A DNA stretch of 64,000 nucleotides, from assembly GCF_051912485.1 (NCBI RefSeq), contig NZ_CP196822.1, forward strand, positions 2,728,001 through 2,792,000, written 5' to 3'. The notes beneath the pieces are model-generated. The model saw nothing but the letters and a program-made list of their open reading frames with translations. It was not told where the DNA came from and did not search any database. The stretch comes from Nitrobacter sp051912485 (GTDB lineage: Bacteria > Pseudomonadota > Alphaproteobacteria > Rhizobiales > Xanthobacteraceae). The position numbers were made by a program, and so were the translations under genes. Positions within the stretch are counted from its first letter, which is position 1. Each line of letters begins with the position of its first letter. Of the stretch, positions 36,529 to 46,013 are shown piece after piece.

Positions 36529-36808
36529 AGTCGAAACCCTTCCTATGCCCTTCGGCTGCCAGCGTCTTTGGCAGCGACGGTCCACTCAAATTGTCGAGGC
36601 TCTCCTTCTTCAGAGCTGCGATGACAAAACCAATTCGCTCGCCCGGCTGCAGGCGATTTACATTCGCTGTGGCTAACTCTCGCGAGCTTAGTCGAAGGTT
36701 TCCGTTATGTGATGTGCAGTTTGTGCCAAAAATCGTAGCGATCGCGGCACACTTAACAGACACCGTTCAACGACGGTCGATCAAGCCACCTTACGTGCGT
36801 CGTCTTTT

Positions 36809-38071
36809 ATGAAAATGCGAAGACACTCCAACTCGACAAGATCTGTATCACAGCCCGTCCCAGCGACCGATCTCCTGCACTGCACAATTTGTCGCTCGCT
36901 GAAAAAACTCGTTGTCGTCAATCAGTTGTACAAGCTATGCTCTTCGCGCGAGGCCTCCGAGTACATTCAGATGGTCCAACGCCTCTGGGTCAGCAGTAGC
37001 GGCTTAAACGGCTTCGAAGGCCTGCATCAGGCAGTGCAGGGTTCGCACGTTGACGTCGTGCAACTCGGACGCGGCGAGATGCGCGGCACACTGTCGCATG
37101 TCGGCATCGGTAATTTCTCCCTCAGCGTCGGCTCATTCAACCTCGGCGTTCGCGCCCAACGCACCTCCAGCGACGAGAAGCTGATCGTCGGAATGCTGCT
37201 GTCCGCAAAAGACCGCGTCACCCAATTTGCCTTCGACATGCGTCCGGCAGACGTGTTGGTAATCCCGCCGGTGATCGAACACGACGGCATTTTTCACGGC
37301 GCCTCGTCTTATGCAGCAATGCGCTTCGATCTGTCCGACGTTGTGTCTATGTTCGCTGGTGAAGCGCGCTTGAGCGATCCCGCGATATGGTACGAGAAAA
37401 GCCATTATCGCGCTGGCCCGTCCCCCCAGACAGCAACGGCCTGCCTACCGCAGATCGTCTCCCGCCTCGCGCAGCATCAAGATGCACTGACGGAAGCGTC
37501 CGCCGATTTCTGGAAGCGTGCCATCGTCGATTGTTTCACCGCGACGATCTTTCAATCGTTGCCGCCGGACGAGACCCGCACGCTGCCCTCGGCGCTGCGG
37601 CTCGTGCACAATGTGGAGGACTATCTGGCCACCGCCGACGTGCGTCCGGTGCACGTGTCGGAGCTTTGCGCTGCGTTCCGTGTGTCGCGGCGCGGGCTGC
37701 ACCGCGCCTTTCATGACGTGTTCGGCGTCGGGCCGGTAACGTTTCTGCGTCACAAGCGGCTTTGCGCGGTTCATTCCGCGCTACTGGATGGCTCGCCGGG
37801 CGATACCACTGTCGCCAAGGTAGCCTTGCAACAGGGCTTCGTGGAACTCGGACGCTTCTCTCAATACTATCGCGCGCTGTTCGGCGAATACCCTTCCGAG
37901 ACGCTGGAACGACGGGGACGCCGATCGTCGCGAACGGAGCGCAACATGCCGCGCATCCCAGAGCCCACGGATGACTACCGACCGCTCCCATTTTTCACGC
38001 GAAACTCTGAACAAGCCACCCTTGGAGTTGGCGAACATCCAGCACGCCTTGGGAGCAGACGCTCGGCGTGA
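36809..38071 (+). CDS. AraC-family transcriptional regulator
   Basis: A 420-residue protein as called; a later Met at 36971 is also plausible because the 36809 start has no clear ribosome-binding site. The N-terminal ~250 residues form a ligand-sensing domain of the type found in AraC_binding_2 proteins (DVVQLGRGEMRGTLSHVGIG). The C-terminal double helix-turn-helix reads VHVSELCAAFRVSRRGLHRA and KVALQQGFVELGRFSQYYRA, ending FGEYPSETL. It is divergent from the small secreted-FGE-sulfatase operon with a 280-bp shared gap and is its likely regulator. The inducer is unknown. Confidence 0.82.
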   Translation: MKMRRHSNSTRSVSQPVPATDLLHCTICRSLKKLVVVNQLYKLCSSREASEYIQMVQRLWVSSSGLNGFEGLHQAVQGSHVDVVQLGRGEMRGTLSHVGIGNFSLSVGSFNLGVRAQRTSSDEKLIVGMLLSAKDRVTQFAFDMRPADVLVIPPVIEHDGIFHGASSYAAMRFDLSDVVSMFAGEARLSDPAIWYEKSHYRAGPSPQTATACLPQIVSRLAQHQDALTEASADFWKRAIVDCFTATIFQSLPPDETRTLPSALRLVHNVEDYLATADVRPVHVSELCAAFRVSRRGLHRAFHDVFGVGPVTFLRHKRLCAVHSALLDGSPGDTTVAKVALQQGFVELGRFSQYYRALFGEYPSETLERRGRRSSRTERNMPRIPEPTDDYRPLPFFTRNSEQATLGVGEHPARLGSRRSA

Positions 38072-38449
38072 TTGTAGAAGGCTGGTCTACCCGCAGCATC
38101 ACAGAACGCATGCGCGAATTCAGGCCCGCAAGGACGTGTTCAAGAGACCTCCCGAGCGTTCGGTTGCGGCGATCTACAATGCCGACCGCCCAACTGATCG
38201 CGATTGAACTCGTCTCCGATCTGAGCCGCATCAAAGCGGAATAGACGCGAAGACCGCCAGGAAATGCTATGTAAACTAGTTGACTTATGACTGCCATAAG
38301 TGGCTCATTAAGTGTCGTCGGGAAAGCCTTGCGCGCCGGCGATATAGGGGCATGGCGGGCGTTACTTGCCCGTCACAAGCCTAGGCGGAAGCGGAGCTTG
38401 ATGTGTTGCAAGCGCGATCTAAGCGCGATCTCTTAATTAAGGAGCAGTC
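38072..38449 (+). promoter_or_regulatory. leader region of the MFS gene
   Basis: A 378-bp gap with no convincing gene. TTAATTAAGGAGCAGTC directly precedes the GTG at 38450, giving a strong ribosome-binding site. No terminator of the AraC gene or specific operator was recognised. Confidence 0.4.
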
Positions 38450-39706
38450 GTGAAAAATTCAGTTATCGGAGCTGATGCGGCGGCCGAACCGCAGGGCAAC
38501 ACCAGGATTCTGGTGATATCGACCGTGGCGTTTTCGCTCGGTTTTGCGATTTGGGGGATGTTTTCTGCGCTCGCCCCTTTTCTGATTGAGTGGTACCATT
38601 TCACGAGCACTCAGGTGCTCATCCTGGCCGCGATGGAGCCGCTTTTCGCAGCCGCCATCAGCATCCCGCTTGGCATCTGGACCGACAAGTATGGCGGCCG
38701 GACGGTTTTTACGATTTTGCTGGTTTGCCTCGCCGTCGTCCTGATTTTGGGGACTTTCGCCGAAGGCTATTACTCATTTCTATTTCTCGGAATGATGCTC
38801 GGACTGGGCGGCGCGAGTTTCGTGGTCGGCAATGCCCACGTATCGTCCTGGTACCCCAAATCGAAACAGGGGACCGCTTTGGGCCTTTTTGCTCTGGGCA
38901 ATATCGGGATCACGATCGGGATGATGACCGTCACGCTTGTGATCACGAGATTTGTCGACACGAGCGACCCGGATGGCTGGCGCATCATATTTCCGATTTT
39001 CGCCATTCCCACGCTGGCGATGGCGGCGGTCTACATGTTCTTCACGTCGGACCCGCCGAACAGAAAGCTCAAAAACATCTCGACGCGTGAAATCTTCGCC
39101 GTATACCGTTCGGGCATGCTGGTTTGGCTGGTGCCCGGCCTTTACTGGGTGGCATTCGGCACGCTGGTGTTCTTCGCGTCGACGATGCCGACCTATCTGG
39201 TCGACCACTGGCACGTAGAGCCCACTAGCGCATCCGCGTTCTACACTCCGATGCTGGTCGTCTGCGTCGCCATCACCCGGCCGCTCGGCGGTTGGCTCGC
39301 CGACCGTTTCGACGTTCTGAGCATTCTGAGCTTGTTGTTCGGGGTGATGTCCGCGCTGACGGTGCTCCTGGCCTTGCAGATTTCGCTGAGCCTCGAGCTG
39401 TTTGCCATTTATGGACTCGCGCTGTTGTCCGGCGCCGCCGCGGCGGCAGTCATCAAGCTGATCCCGATGTACTTCGTGCACGTAGGCGCGGTCAGTGGAT
39501 TGGCGAAAGCCGCCGGTGCAGCCTGCGGCTTCACAATGACCGCTATCCTGGCCGCCAGCAATTATCTCTTGGGCAGTTACACCTTGGGTTTCCTGGTCTG
39601 GGCGCTGATGAACATCGCCGCGTTCTACGTCTCGTTCTCGCGAGTCGGCTTCAGGGATGCCAAACCAATTCATACAGCGATCGCAGAATCCGTTCCTGCG
39701 CACTGA
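38450..39706 (+). CDS. MFS transporter, NarK/NNP-like
   Basis: A 418-residue major facilitator with 12 predicted helices. GIWTDKYGGRTVFT is the MFS loop 2-3 motif, and AHVSSWYPKSKQGTALGLFA followed by LGNIG resembles the nitrate signature of the nitrate/nitrite porter family. The second half repeats the loop motif (GGWLADRFDVLSIL). It starts with GTG at 38450 after AAGGAG. Its place beside molybdenum-cofactor and formate dehydrogenase genes would suit uptake or efflux of nitrate, nitrite or formate, but the substrate is inferred only from family resemblance. Confidence 0.75.
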   Translation: MKNSVIGADAAAEPQGNTRILVISTVAFSLGFAIWGMFSALAPFLIEWYHFTSTQVLILAAMEPLFAAAISIPLGIWTDKYGGRTVFTILLVCLAVVLILGTFAEGYYSFLFLGMMLGLGGASFVVGNAHVSSWYPKSKQGTALGLFALGNIGITIGMMTVTLVITRFVDTSDPDGWRIIFPIFAIPTLAMAAVYMFFTSDPPNRKLKNISTREIFAVYRSGMLVWLVPGLYWVAFGTLVFFASTMPTYLVDHWHVEPTSASAFYTPMLVVCVAITRPLGGWLADRFDVLSILSLLFGVMSALTVLLALQISLSLELFAIYGLALLSGAAAAAVIKLIPMYFVHVGAVSGLAKAAGAACGFTMTAILAASNYLLGSYTLGFLVWALMNIAAFYVSFSRVGFRDAKPIHTAIAESVPAH

Positions 39707-39998
39707 GAAGCCGTTCAGGAGGTTCGGGAAAGCAAAAAGGGACGGCGCAAATTGCGGGGGCGACAGAATGCGGGCCAACAAAAGTCAGTTGAGCTCGCGA
39801 GTCGCCCTCCTCATACGATTCGAGTAGCAAGAAGCTCCTGTGCTGCAGCCCGAATGTCTACTCGTCCTGGAAGTCTCTGTCTTAAGACCCTGACGGCGAA
39901 CCGATTCGCTGAGTTCTCCGAAGGCAACCGCAGCTCTTTACCGCTGAATTGGGACACGAAGGACGCCTCGGCTCCCGTCGTCCTGCGGATCGAAGCCG

Positions 39999-41900
39999 TT
40001 ACAACCCGATGAGATTGACCAACTCTATGTCCGTCATCGTCATTCGCGGTGTCGGTCCGTCAGCAGCGGCCTGGAACTGAAGATTCCAGTAGAATTCGCT
40101 GGATTCCTGACTGCCCGCTGCAAGTCCTTTAATCCCGACCAGGATGGCGGTGGCCGCAGCGGTGTAACCGAGCGCGTACGCTGACCCGTGATGATACACA
40201 GGCTGCCATACTCCCGGCGCCGCAGGATGGACGTCGACTGCGTATTTGAGATGCGAGAACTTCGGGAAGCTGATCGAAAGGGTTTGATTGAGTGGAATCA
40301 TCGGACTGCCAATCGTCTTATACGGCTCTCCGATTCCTGCGAATCGCGGGTCACCGGAGGCAGCGAACCCGGATACCTGACGCTTGTTCGTAACTGCCGC
40401 GGCAGCTCGTGGATCGCTGAAGAAACTTCCCCATCGCCAGTGGGTGTGGAAACAATCGTGATCGCAGAACGGTGCCATGGGAATGAGCTCCATCGTCCCC
40501 CGCCATTTCGGGTCCGATCCGTAGAATGGATCAGCGAGGAGCTGATTGGCCACCATCCGCGGCGCCATGTGGACGCTGTCGAACGAACCTTGCCGCTCGA
40601 CTTTCTGCACGGTGACCCGTTGGAGCGGCAGGAAGTCAGCCTTCACTGGATTGCCAAAGGGCAACATCCTGGCGAGGCGTGCGCTGGGCCTGGAACGCCC
40701 CATCTGCAAGAAGTTGTTCGCTAGCGGAGCGGCACCGGGAAACGCCGCGAGCAGCGTCCCCAACGTGCCGGCAATGATGGGATTGCTGCCGTAGTGCGAA
40801 TGATCCGGACGCGACCAGGCGTTGGTTAACTGCCTTGGCCCCAAGCCCCGAACGACGACGTCCGTCGATGCGCCCATCGGCAGAGTGCCGGGCCACGCAC
40901 CGGACAGAGGGGTCATCGTATAGTCGAAAATTATATCCCAATAGGGAAGCTGCACGAGCTGGAGACCGTCGGTTCCTCTGAAGACGTTGGTGTCCGTAAC
41001 CAAAAGCGGTGCGATGCCGGGCGCCATGTCCGGATGGTTCATTATCCGTGGCACGCCTCCGGTCATGAACAATCCGTAGTAGCCGGCTTGAGGCGGTCGC
41101 CGAACGGTGACCTCCGCCTGTAGCGACAGCTCATGCTGATCGGCACCCAAGGAGACATCTAGCCGCTTGTTGGACATGATCATGAGGTGAGGAATTATGC
41201 GGCCCATGCCGATGAGCCCACCCGGCTCGAAGTCGGCCGCCTCGCTGAAACAGGCCAGGCTGATGCATACCAAAACGAAGTGATGATCCTGCGACGGGTC
41301 GCTCGCGCTCGTGGTCGAGCCTGGCGGTATCGTCCCCGACTCCTGTCCAGGGGCCGGCATGAAGTCGTTCCTGTTGAAGCGCTCCGGGCTGACCGGAGTC
41401 GGCTGACCGTTGGGGAGTCGCACGCTCAGGTCGTAAGCGAAGGCGGCTACGAAGCTTTGATCCAGATTTCCAGAGATAGGCCACATCGGATTGGTAGTGC
41501 CCGAATTTGTTCCCGCGCTCAGGAAGTAACCTTTAACGAAGTAGCGTTGGATGAGAGGCAAAAGCAGCCGCTCAGTGGGAAGCACGATGTGAACCGGCCC
41601 CCATTCAATCTCGTTCGCGACAGTCATCCAACCCATGAAGTCCTGACCGTGCATAGCCGCCATTGAACGAGACCAAACTTCGACGCTGGTCGCTTTGTTC
41701 ATCGGCATCTCGCCGTTCAGTTCACGCAGACCGGAATAAGACCATACCCAGAGCGGTTGCGTCGTCGGTCCGGCAGAATTCGGGTTCGGTCTGCTTGCGA
41801 AGTCCTGCATCCCCACGTCCATCTCAGTGAGATTCTGGGGATTCGGCGTGGCTCCCACGACGACCAGCATGTCTTTCATGAGCTGATCAAGACTCGGCAT
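39999..41900 (-). CDS. large unrecognised protein with a CDHDCFHTHWRWG motif
   Basis: A 633-residue protein starting at an ATG with AAGGAAGG 6 bases upstream (41900); the longer frame from 41936 is less likely. There is no signal peptide and no strong transmembrane segment. Composition is rich in Pro, Gly, Met and Trp. A striking Cys/His cluster, FCDHDCFHTHWRWG, lies near residue 495, with a further QDHHF near 205 and DHSHYG near 360, suggesting metal binding. Beta-strand-like stretches dominate. I do not recognise the family. It is flanked by the convergent MFS gene and the divergent MoeA-like gene, with no sign of an operon. Confidence 0.7.
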   Translation of the reverse strand: MPSLDQLMKDMLVVVGATPNPQNLTEMDVGMQDFASRPNPNSAGPTTQPLWVWSYSGLRELNGEMPMNKATSVEVWSRSMAAMHGQDFMGWMTVANEIEWGPVHIVLPTERLLLPLIQRYFVKGYFLSAGTNSGTTNPMWPISGNLDQSFVAAFAYDLSVRLPNGQPTPVSPERFNRNDFMPAPGQESGTIPPGSTTSASDPSQDHHFVLVCISLACFSEAADFEPGGLIGMGRIIPHLMIMSNKRLDVSLGADQHELSLQAEVTVRRPPQAGYYGLFMTGGVPRIMNHPDMAPGIAPLLVTDTNVFRGTDGLQLVQLPYWDIIFDYTMTPLSGAWPGTLPMGASTDVVVRGLGPRQLTNAWSRPDHSHYGSNPIIAGTLGTLLAAFPGAAPLANNFLQMGRSRPSARLARMLPFGNPVKADFLPLQRVTVQKVERQGSFDSVHMAPRMVANQLLADPFYGSDPKWRGTMELIPMAPFCDHDCFHTHWRWGSFFSDPRAAAAVTNKRQVSGFAASGDPRFAGIGEPYKTIGSPMIPLNQTLSISFPKFSHLKYAVDVHPAAPGVWQPVYHHGSAYALGYTAAATAILVGIKGLAAGSQESSEFYWNLQFQAAADGPTPRMTMTDIELVNLIGL

Positions 41901-42245
41901 AGTCAGCCTTCCTTGTGTTGATGATCGATCACTCACCCGCAGGACGGGGGCGCCTCGCCATAAGGGGCAAAAACAAACTCAACGGATTCAAGTCGAACAT
42001 AGTTCGCTGAAGCACTGCAAAGTGTCAATCGGCGTTCAAATTTGACGCTGCATGCAGGAGCGACCGACATATCTGCCGAAATGGTGGAGATGATCCATGC
42101 CAATCGAACGCATCAAGCGTGCCACCATCGCAAACCGGCGCTTGCAGCATCAGATACAGGCCGCTTAAACTCTAATCGACGATAAGTTTCTGTTCGCGAA
42201 ATATACCAAATTTGTCTCTTAGTCTTCTGACGACGGCCACACCTC
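41901..42245. promoter_or_regulatory. divergent intergenic region, no gene seen
   Basis: This 345-bp gap lies between the leftward unrecognised gene and the rightward MoeA-like gene. Sequence near 42160-42225 is AT-rich and probably contains the promoter of the molybdenum-cofactor genes. No molybdate-regulator box could be defined with confidence. Confidence 0.35.
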
Positions 42246-43355
42246 ATGGTCACGCAGTGCCTGCCAGCATCGCTCACGCCGCTCGAAGCCGCGGTTGCGG
42301 TCTTGCTGCACGAGCTCGAGGCGGTCACGCCGGAGGACCTTCCTCTTGCCGAGGCGCTCGGCTGCGTCGCGGCCGAAATGCCGGCGCTCCCGTCAACGCC
42401 GGTCTACGATCTTGCCGCCGCCGATGGCTGGGCGGTGAACGCCAATGATGTGGTCGGCGTCTCATCCTATTCGCCGCTCGCCCTAGCGAGGCCGCCGACT
42501 TGGGTCAACGTGGGCGATGCAATGCCGCAACACTGCGACTGTGTGCTTGATGTCGACGCGGTCGATACATCGGGTCCGATCGTCGAAATCATCGTTGAGG
42601 GTGCGCCTGGGCAAGGTATCCGGCGTGCCGGCAGCGACATCGCTGCGGACCGTCCTGCGATTGCGTCAGGTCATTTGATCTGTCCGCGCGATCTTCTCAC
42701 GGCGCGGACCGCCGGGTTGGAAACGCTCAACGTGCGCCGTCCGCGGCTCCGCATCGTCAATCTTCCAGGCGGCACGGCGACAGCCCATCTGATCGCCGAC
42801 CATGCTCGCGCCAACGGCGCCCGAGTCACGGAGATCGAAGCAGAAGCCCGCGATGCGGCGTCCATCGCGGACGTGCTCGACCCGGTCGGCGCGGACCTAC
42901 TGATCGTTGTAGGCGGCAGCGGTGTCGGCCGCAACGATGCAACGGTCACCGCGCTCGCCCGCCGCGGCGAGGTGCTTGCCCATGGCGTCGCGCTGCAGCC
43001 CGGGCGCACCGTAGCCATTGGACGGGCTGACGCAGTCCCCGTCCTCGTAATGCCCGGTGCTCCCGATCACGCACTCGCCGTATGGTTCGCCTTGGCGCTT
43101 CCGGCACTGGAGTGTCTGTCCGGACGACGATCGCGGGAATCGCGGCTCCTGCCCTTGTCACGCAAGATCGCCTCGAGCGTCGGCCTCGCCGAGATCGCGC
43201 TGCTTGAGGAACGGAATGACGCGTGGCTTCCCCTGGCGACCGGTGACCTGCCGCTTCATGCCATGGCCCGCGCGGATGCGTGGCTATTGATACCAGGTTC
43301 CAGCGAAGGCTTTGCGGCGGGCACGCCGATCGATGCCTATCTATGGCGTGAATGA
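42246..43355 (+). CDS. MoeA-like molybdopterin biosynthesis protein, divergent
   Basis: A 369-residue MoeA-family protein. It has the MoeA N-terminal pattern (LAEALGCVAAE, VYDLAAADGWAVNANDV) and the MPT-binding (MoCF_biosynth) region (ADLLIVVGGSGVGRND, then GRTVAIGRADAVPVLVMPGA). Compared with canonical MoeA the glycine loop GGVSVGE is altered to GGSGVGR and the protein is about 40-50 residues shorter. It may be a specialised paralogue working on formate dehydrogenase cofactor rather than general Mo insertion. The next gene starts 2 bases after its stop. Confidence 0.75.
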   Translation: MVTQCLPASLTPLEAAVAVLLHELEAVTPEDLPLAEALGCVAAEMPALPSTPVYDLAAADGWAVNANDVVGVSSYSPLALARPPTWVNVGDAMPQHCDCVLDVDAVDTSGPIVEIIVEGAPGQGIRRAGSDIAADRPAIASGHLICPRDLLTARTAGLETLNVRRPRLRIVNLPGGTATAHLIADHARANGARVTEIEAEARDAASIADVLDPVGADLLIVVGGSGVGRNDATVTALARRGEVLAHGVALQPGRTVAIGRADAVPVLVMPGAPDHALAVWFALALPALECLSGRRSRESRLLPLSRKIASSVGLAEIALLEERNDAWLPLATGDLPLHAMARADAWLLIPGSSEGFAAGTPIDAYLWRE

Positions 43356-43356
43356 T

Positions 43357-45318
43357 ATGGCTCGGAAGATGACCGACATCCCGTCCCCGAACGATCGCGA
43401 TAGCAGCGAACAGGACCAATTCCTCACGATCCTGTCGCGCGAAGAAGCTCTCAAACGGTTTGAGGCCGCGCTGTTTCCGCGCGCGGTCACGCTGGAGCAG
43501 CGCAGGCTTGCCGATGCGCTCGGCAACGCGCTCGCCGACGATGTGGTGGCGCCGCTCGACGTGCCGCCTTTCGATCGTTCCAATGTCGACGGTTTTGCTG
43601 TTCGCTCGGTCGATCTGTCTTCGGCGACCGAAGGCGCCCCGGTGCGGCTCGTGCTGAACGACGAAACGATCGCCTGCGGCACCGCGCCCAGCAAGCCGGT
43701 GCTGGCGGGAACGGCGACGACGATCGCGACCGGCGGCCCTTTGCCGCGCGGCGCCGATGCCGTCGTCATGGTCGAGCACACCCAGCCGGCGGGCGGCTCC
43801 GCCATCGACGTGCGTCGCACCGCTTCGCCCGGACAATTCGTCTCCTATGCCGGCTCCGACATCGCCCGCGGCGAGACGGTGCTGCGGGCAGGAACGGTGA
43901 TCGGCTCGCGCGAGGTCGGCATACTGGCGGCATGTGGCATCGCGGACGTCAGTGTTGCCCGGAGGCCGCGCGTTGCTGTCCTCTCGACAGGCGACGAACT
44001 GGTGCAGCCAGGTTCACCGCTCCGACCCGCCGCGATCTACGATACTAACGGCGCGATCGTCACCGCGGCGATAGATGAAAACGGCGGGGATGCTGTTTTT
44101 CTCGGCGCTATCCCGGACAATGATGCTCAGCTCGAGGCGGCAATGCGGCGCGCGCTTCTCGAAAGCGACATGCTGGTGCTGTCCGGCGGTACCTCCAAGG
44201 GCGGCGGCGATCTGTCTCACCGCATCATCGGCCGGCTCGGCAGGCCGGGCATCATCGCGCATGGCGTTGCCCTCAAACCGGGCAAACCGCTCTGTCTGGC
44301 CGTCTGTGACGGCAAGCCGGTCGTCATCCTGCCGGGATTTCCGACCTCGGCGATGTTCACTTTTCACGACATGATCGTACCGGTGCTGCGGCGATTGGCC
44401 GGTATGCCGCCGCGCACCGATGCCAAAGTCAGCGCGAAGGTTCCGATACGGATCGCTTCCGAACTCGGCCGCACCGAGTTCGTTATGGTGTCGCTGGTCG
44501 AAGGTCGCGACGGATTGATAGCCTATCCAACCGGCAAGGGCTCTGGTGCGATCACCTCGTTCGCACAGGCCGATGGTTTCCTGCGTATCGATACATTGGC
44601 CGATCACATGCCGGCCGATACCGAGGCGGAAGTCACGCTGTTCACCCCGCATGTTCGAGCGCCGGATCTTGTGATCATAGGGAGCCATTGCACCGGCCTT
44701 GATCTCGTCACCACGCCGCTCGCGCGCGCGGGCCTCATGGTGCGCTCGATCGCGGTCGGCAGCCTCGGCGGACTGGCAGCGGCGCGGCGTGGCGAGTGCG
44801 ATCTCGCGCCTATTCATCTGTTCGACGATAAGACGGAGACCTACAACACACCATTCCTGGTCGAAGGACTCGAATTGCTGCCGGGTTGGCGCCGCATGCA
44901 GGGCATTGTGTTTTGCAAGGGCGACCGCCGATTCGAAGGCGCGAGTGCGCAGGAAGCCGTGCGTGCCGCGCTGGCCGATCCTGCCTGCATCATGGTGAAC
45001 CGCAACCAGGGCGCAGGCACGCGGATCCTGATCGACCAGCTGCTCGGAGGTGCGCGGCCGGAAGGCTACTGGAACCAGCCACGTTCGCATAATGCGGTTG
45101 CCGCAGCCGTAGCCCAGCGTCGCGCCGATTGGGGCATGACCATCGCGCCGGTAGCGCGGGCCTCCGATCTCGGTTTCATTCCGCTCGCCGAGGAGCATTA
45201 CGATTTCGCTATGGTAACGGCGCGAAAGCAACGTCCTGCGGTACAAGCCTTTCTCGACGCGCTGGCATCGGACGAAATCCGTACAGCACTGGAACATGCC
45301 GGCTTTCGGCGAGCGTGA
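43357..45318 (+). CDS. MoeA fused to a periplasmic-binding-like domain
   Basis: A 654-residue two-part protein. Residues about 20-415 form a complete MoeA (PPFDRSNVDGFAVRSVDL, GADAVVMVEHTQ, VAVLSTGDELVQPG, LVLSGGTSKGGGDLS, VVILPGFPTSAMFTFHD). Residues about 430-654 form a PBP-like domain (VIIGSHCTGLDLVTTPLA, AARRGECDLAPIHLFD, NQGAGTRILIDQLL, QRRADWGMTIAPVARASDLG) related to the substrate domain of molybdate regulators and LysR proteins. The fusion may sense molybdate or tungstate and deliver it to the MoeA active site. The ATG at 43357 follows the upstream stop directly, so translation is coupled. Confidence 0.85.
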   Translation: MARKMTDIPSPNDRDSSEQDQFLTILSREEALKRFEAALFPRAVTLEQRRLADALGNALADDVVAPLDVPPFDRSNVDGFAVRSVDLSSATEGAPVRLVLNDETIACGTAPSKPVLAGTATTIATGGPLPRGADAVVMVEHTQPAGGSAIDVRRTASPGQFVSYAGSDIARGETVLRAGTVIGSREVGILAACGIADVSVARRPRVAVLSTGDELVQPGSPLRPAAIYDTNGAIVTAAIDENGGDAVFLGAIPDNDAQLEAAMRRALLESDMLVLSGGTSKGGGDLSHRIIGRLGRPGIIAHGVALKPGKPLCLAVCDGKPVVILPGFPTSAMFTFHDMIVPVLRRLAGMPPRTDAKVSAKVPIRIASELGRTEFVMVSLVEGRDGLIAYPTGKGSGAITSFAQADGFLRIDTLADHMPADTEAEVTLFTPHVRAPDLVIIGSHCTGLDLVTTPLARAGLMVRSIAVGSLGGLAAARRGECDLAPIHLFDDKTETYNTPFLVEGLELLPGWRRMQGIVFCKGDRRFEGASAQEAVRAALADPACIMVNRNQGAGTRILIDQLLGGARPEGYWNQPRSHNAVAAAVAQRRADWGMTIAPVARASDLGFIPLAEEHYDFAMVTARKQRPAVQAFLDALASDEIRTALEHAGFRRA

Positions 45319-45334
45319 TCGATTCTAATATTTT

Positions 45335-45385
45335 AGAGCGGGATGCGGGCGGAAAACCGTTACACACTTTTCCTCATCCCGCTCT
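45335..45385. repeat. RIME-like palindromic repeat forming a bidirectional terminator
   Basis: AGAGCGGGATG at 45335-45345 is inversely repeated as CATCCCGCTCT at 45375-45385, with the middle GCGGGCGGAAAACCG. This block is common in rhizobial intergenic regions. It lies between the convergent moeA-fusion and mobA genes and overlaps the 3' end of mobA. TTTT at 45331-45334 follows the hairpin on the minus strand, so it could terminate mobA. Confidence 0.75.
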
Positions 45386-46013
45386 CATCCCCGTCGAGGG
45401 CGGCCAGCCGTTCCGCCTCCGCGATGTCTTCGACCGTGTTGGCATTGAAGAACGGATCGAGCGGTTCGATCGACCAGCTTACGGTCGCGAGCGGGTAGCG
45501 TGCGGTCCAGCGGTCGATCTTGCGGATGTCTTCTTTGACCAGCGCGCGGCGCAGCTCCTCGCGAAGGCCGACATGCCAGAGCCCGATCACCGGATGCGAT
45601 TGTCCGCCGGACGCGGCCACCGCGAGTTGGGCCTTCTCTGCCGCGCGGACCTGATGCAGACGCACGACCAGATCGCGCGGCAGGAACGGGCAATCCGCGG
45701 CGGCACTTAGCACCCACTCGACCCCGGGGCGGTTTGCGGTCACCCAGTCAAGCGCAGCAAGAATGCCGGCGAGCGGTCCGGGAAAATCGGGCACGTTGTC
45801 GGCGACGACCGTAAGCCCGAATGTAGCGAACCTTCCCGGGTCGCCATTGGCGTTGAGGATGATTCCATCGCATTGCGGCTTCAGCCGCGCGATCACGCGC
45901 TCCAGAATGGTACGACCCGCGATCGTCCGCATCGGCTTGTCGCCGCCGCCCATGCGTCGCGCAAGACCGCCGGCGAGCAGCACGCCAGGGGTCGGCGGAA
46001 TCTCAATCGTCAC
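45360..46013 (-). CDS. mobA: molybdenum cofactor guanylyltransferase
   Basis: A 217-residue nucleotidyltransferase of the MobA type, which joins GMP from GTP to molybdopterin to make MGD, the cofactor form used by formate dehydrogenase. The GTP-binding start LLAGGLARRMGGGDK is at 12-26, GIILNANGDPGRFA is near 52, and the metal Asp lies in WVLSAAADCPFLPRDLV near 107. The ATG at 46013 overlaps the fdhD end by 11 bases. The last residues (SGMRKSV) and the stop are encoded by the palindromic repeat at 45335-45385. Confidence 0.9.
   Translation of the reverse strand: MTIEIPPTPGVLLAGGLARRMGGGDKPMRTIAGRTILERVIARLKPQCDGIILNANGDPGRFATFGLTVVADNVPDFPGPLAGILAALDWVTANRPGVEWVLSAAADCPFLPRDLVVRLHQVRAAEKAQLAVAASGGQSHPVIGLWHVGLREELRRALVKEDIRKIDRWTARYPLATVSWSIEPLDPFFNANTVEDIAEAERLAALDGDESGMRKSV

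Noticed and set aside
36407..36763. 118-codon minus-strand open frame overlapping the small secreted protein
   Set aside because: Overlaps a better-supported frame that has AGGAAGGG, a signal peptide and coupling to FGE.
42113..42245. Possible molybdate-regulator box before the MoeA-like gene
   Set aside because: AT-rich sequence (GAAATATACCAAATTT) lacks the inverted symmetry expected of such a box.
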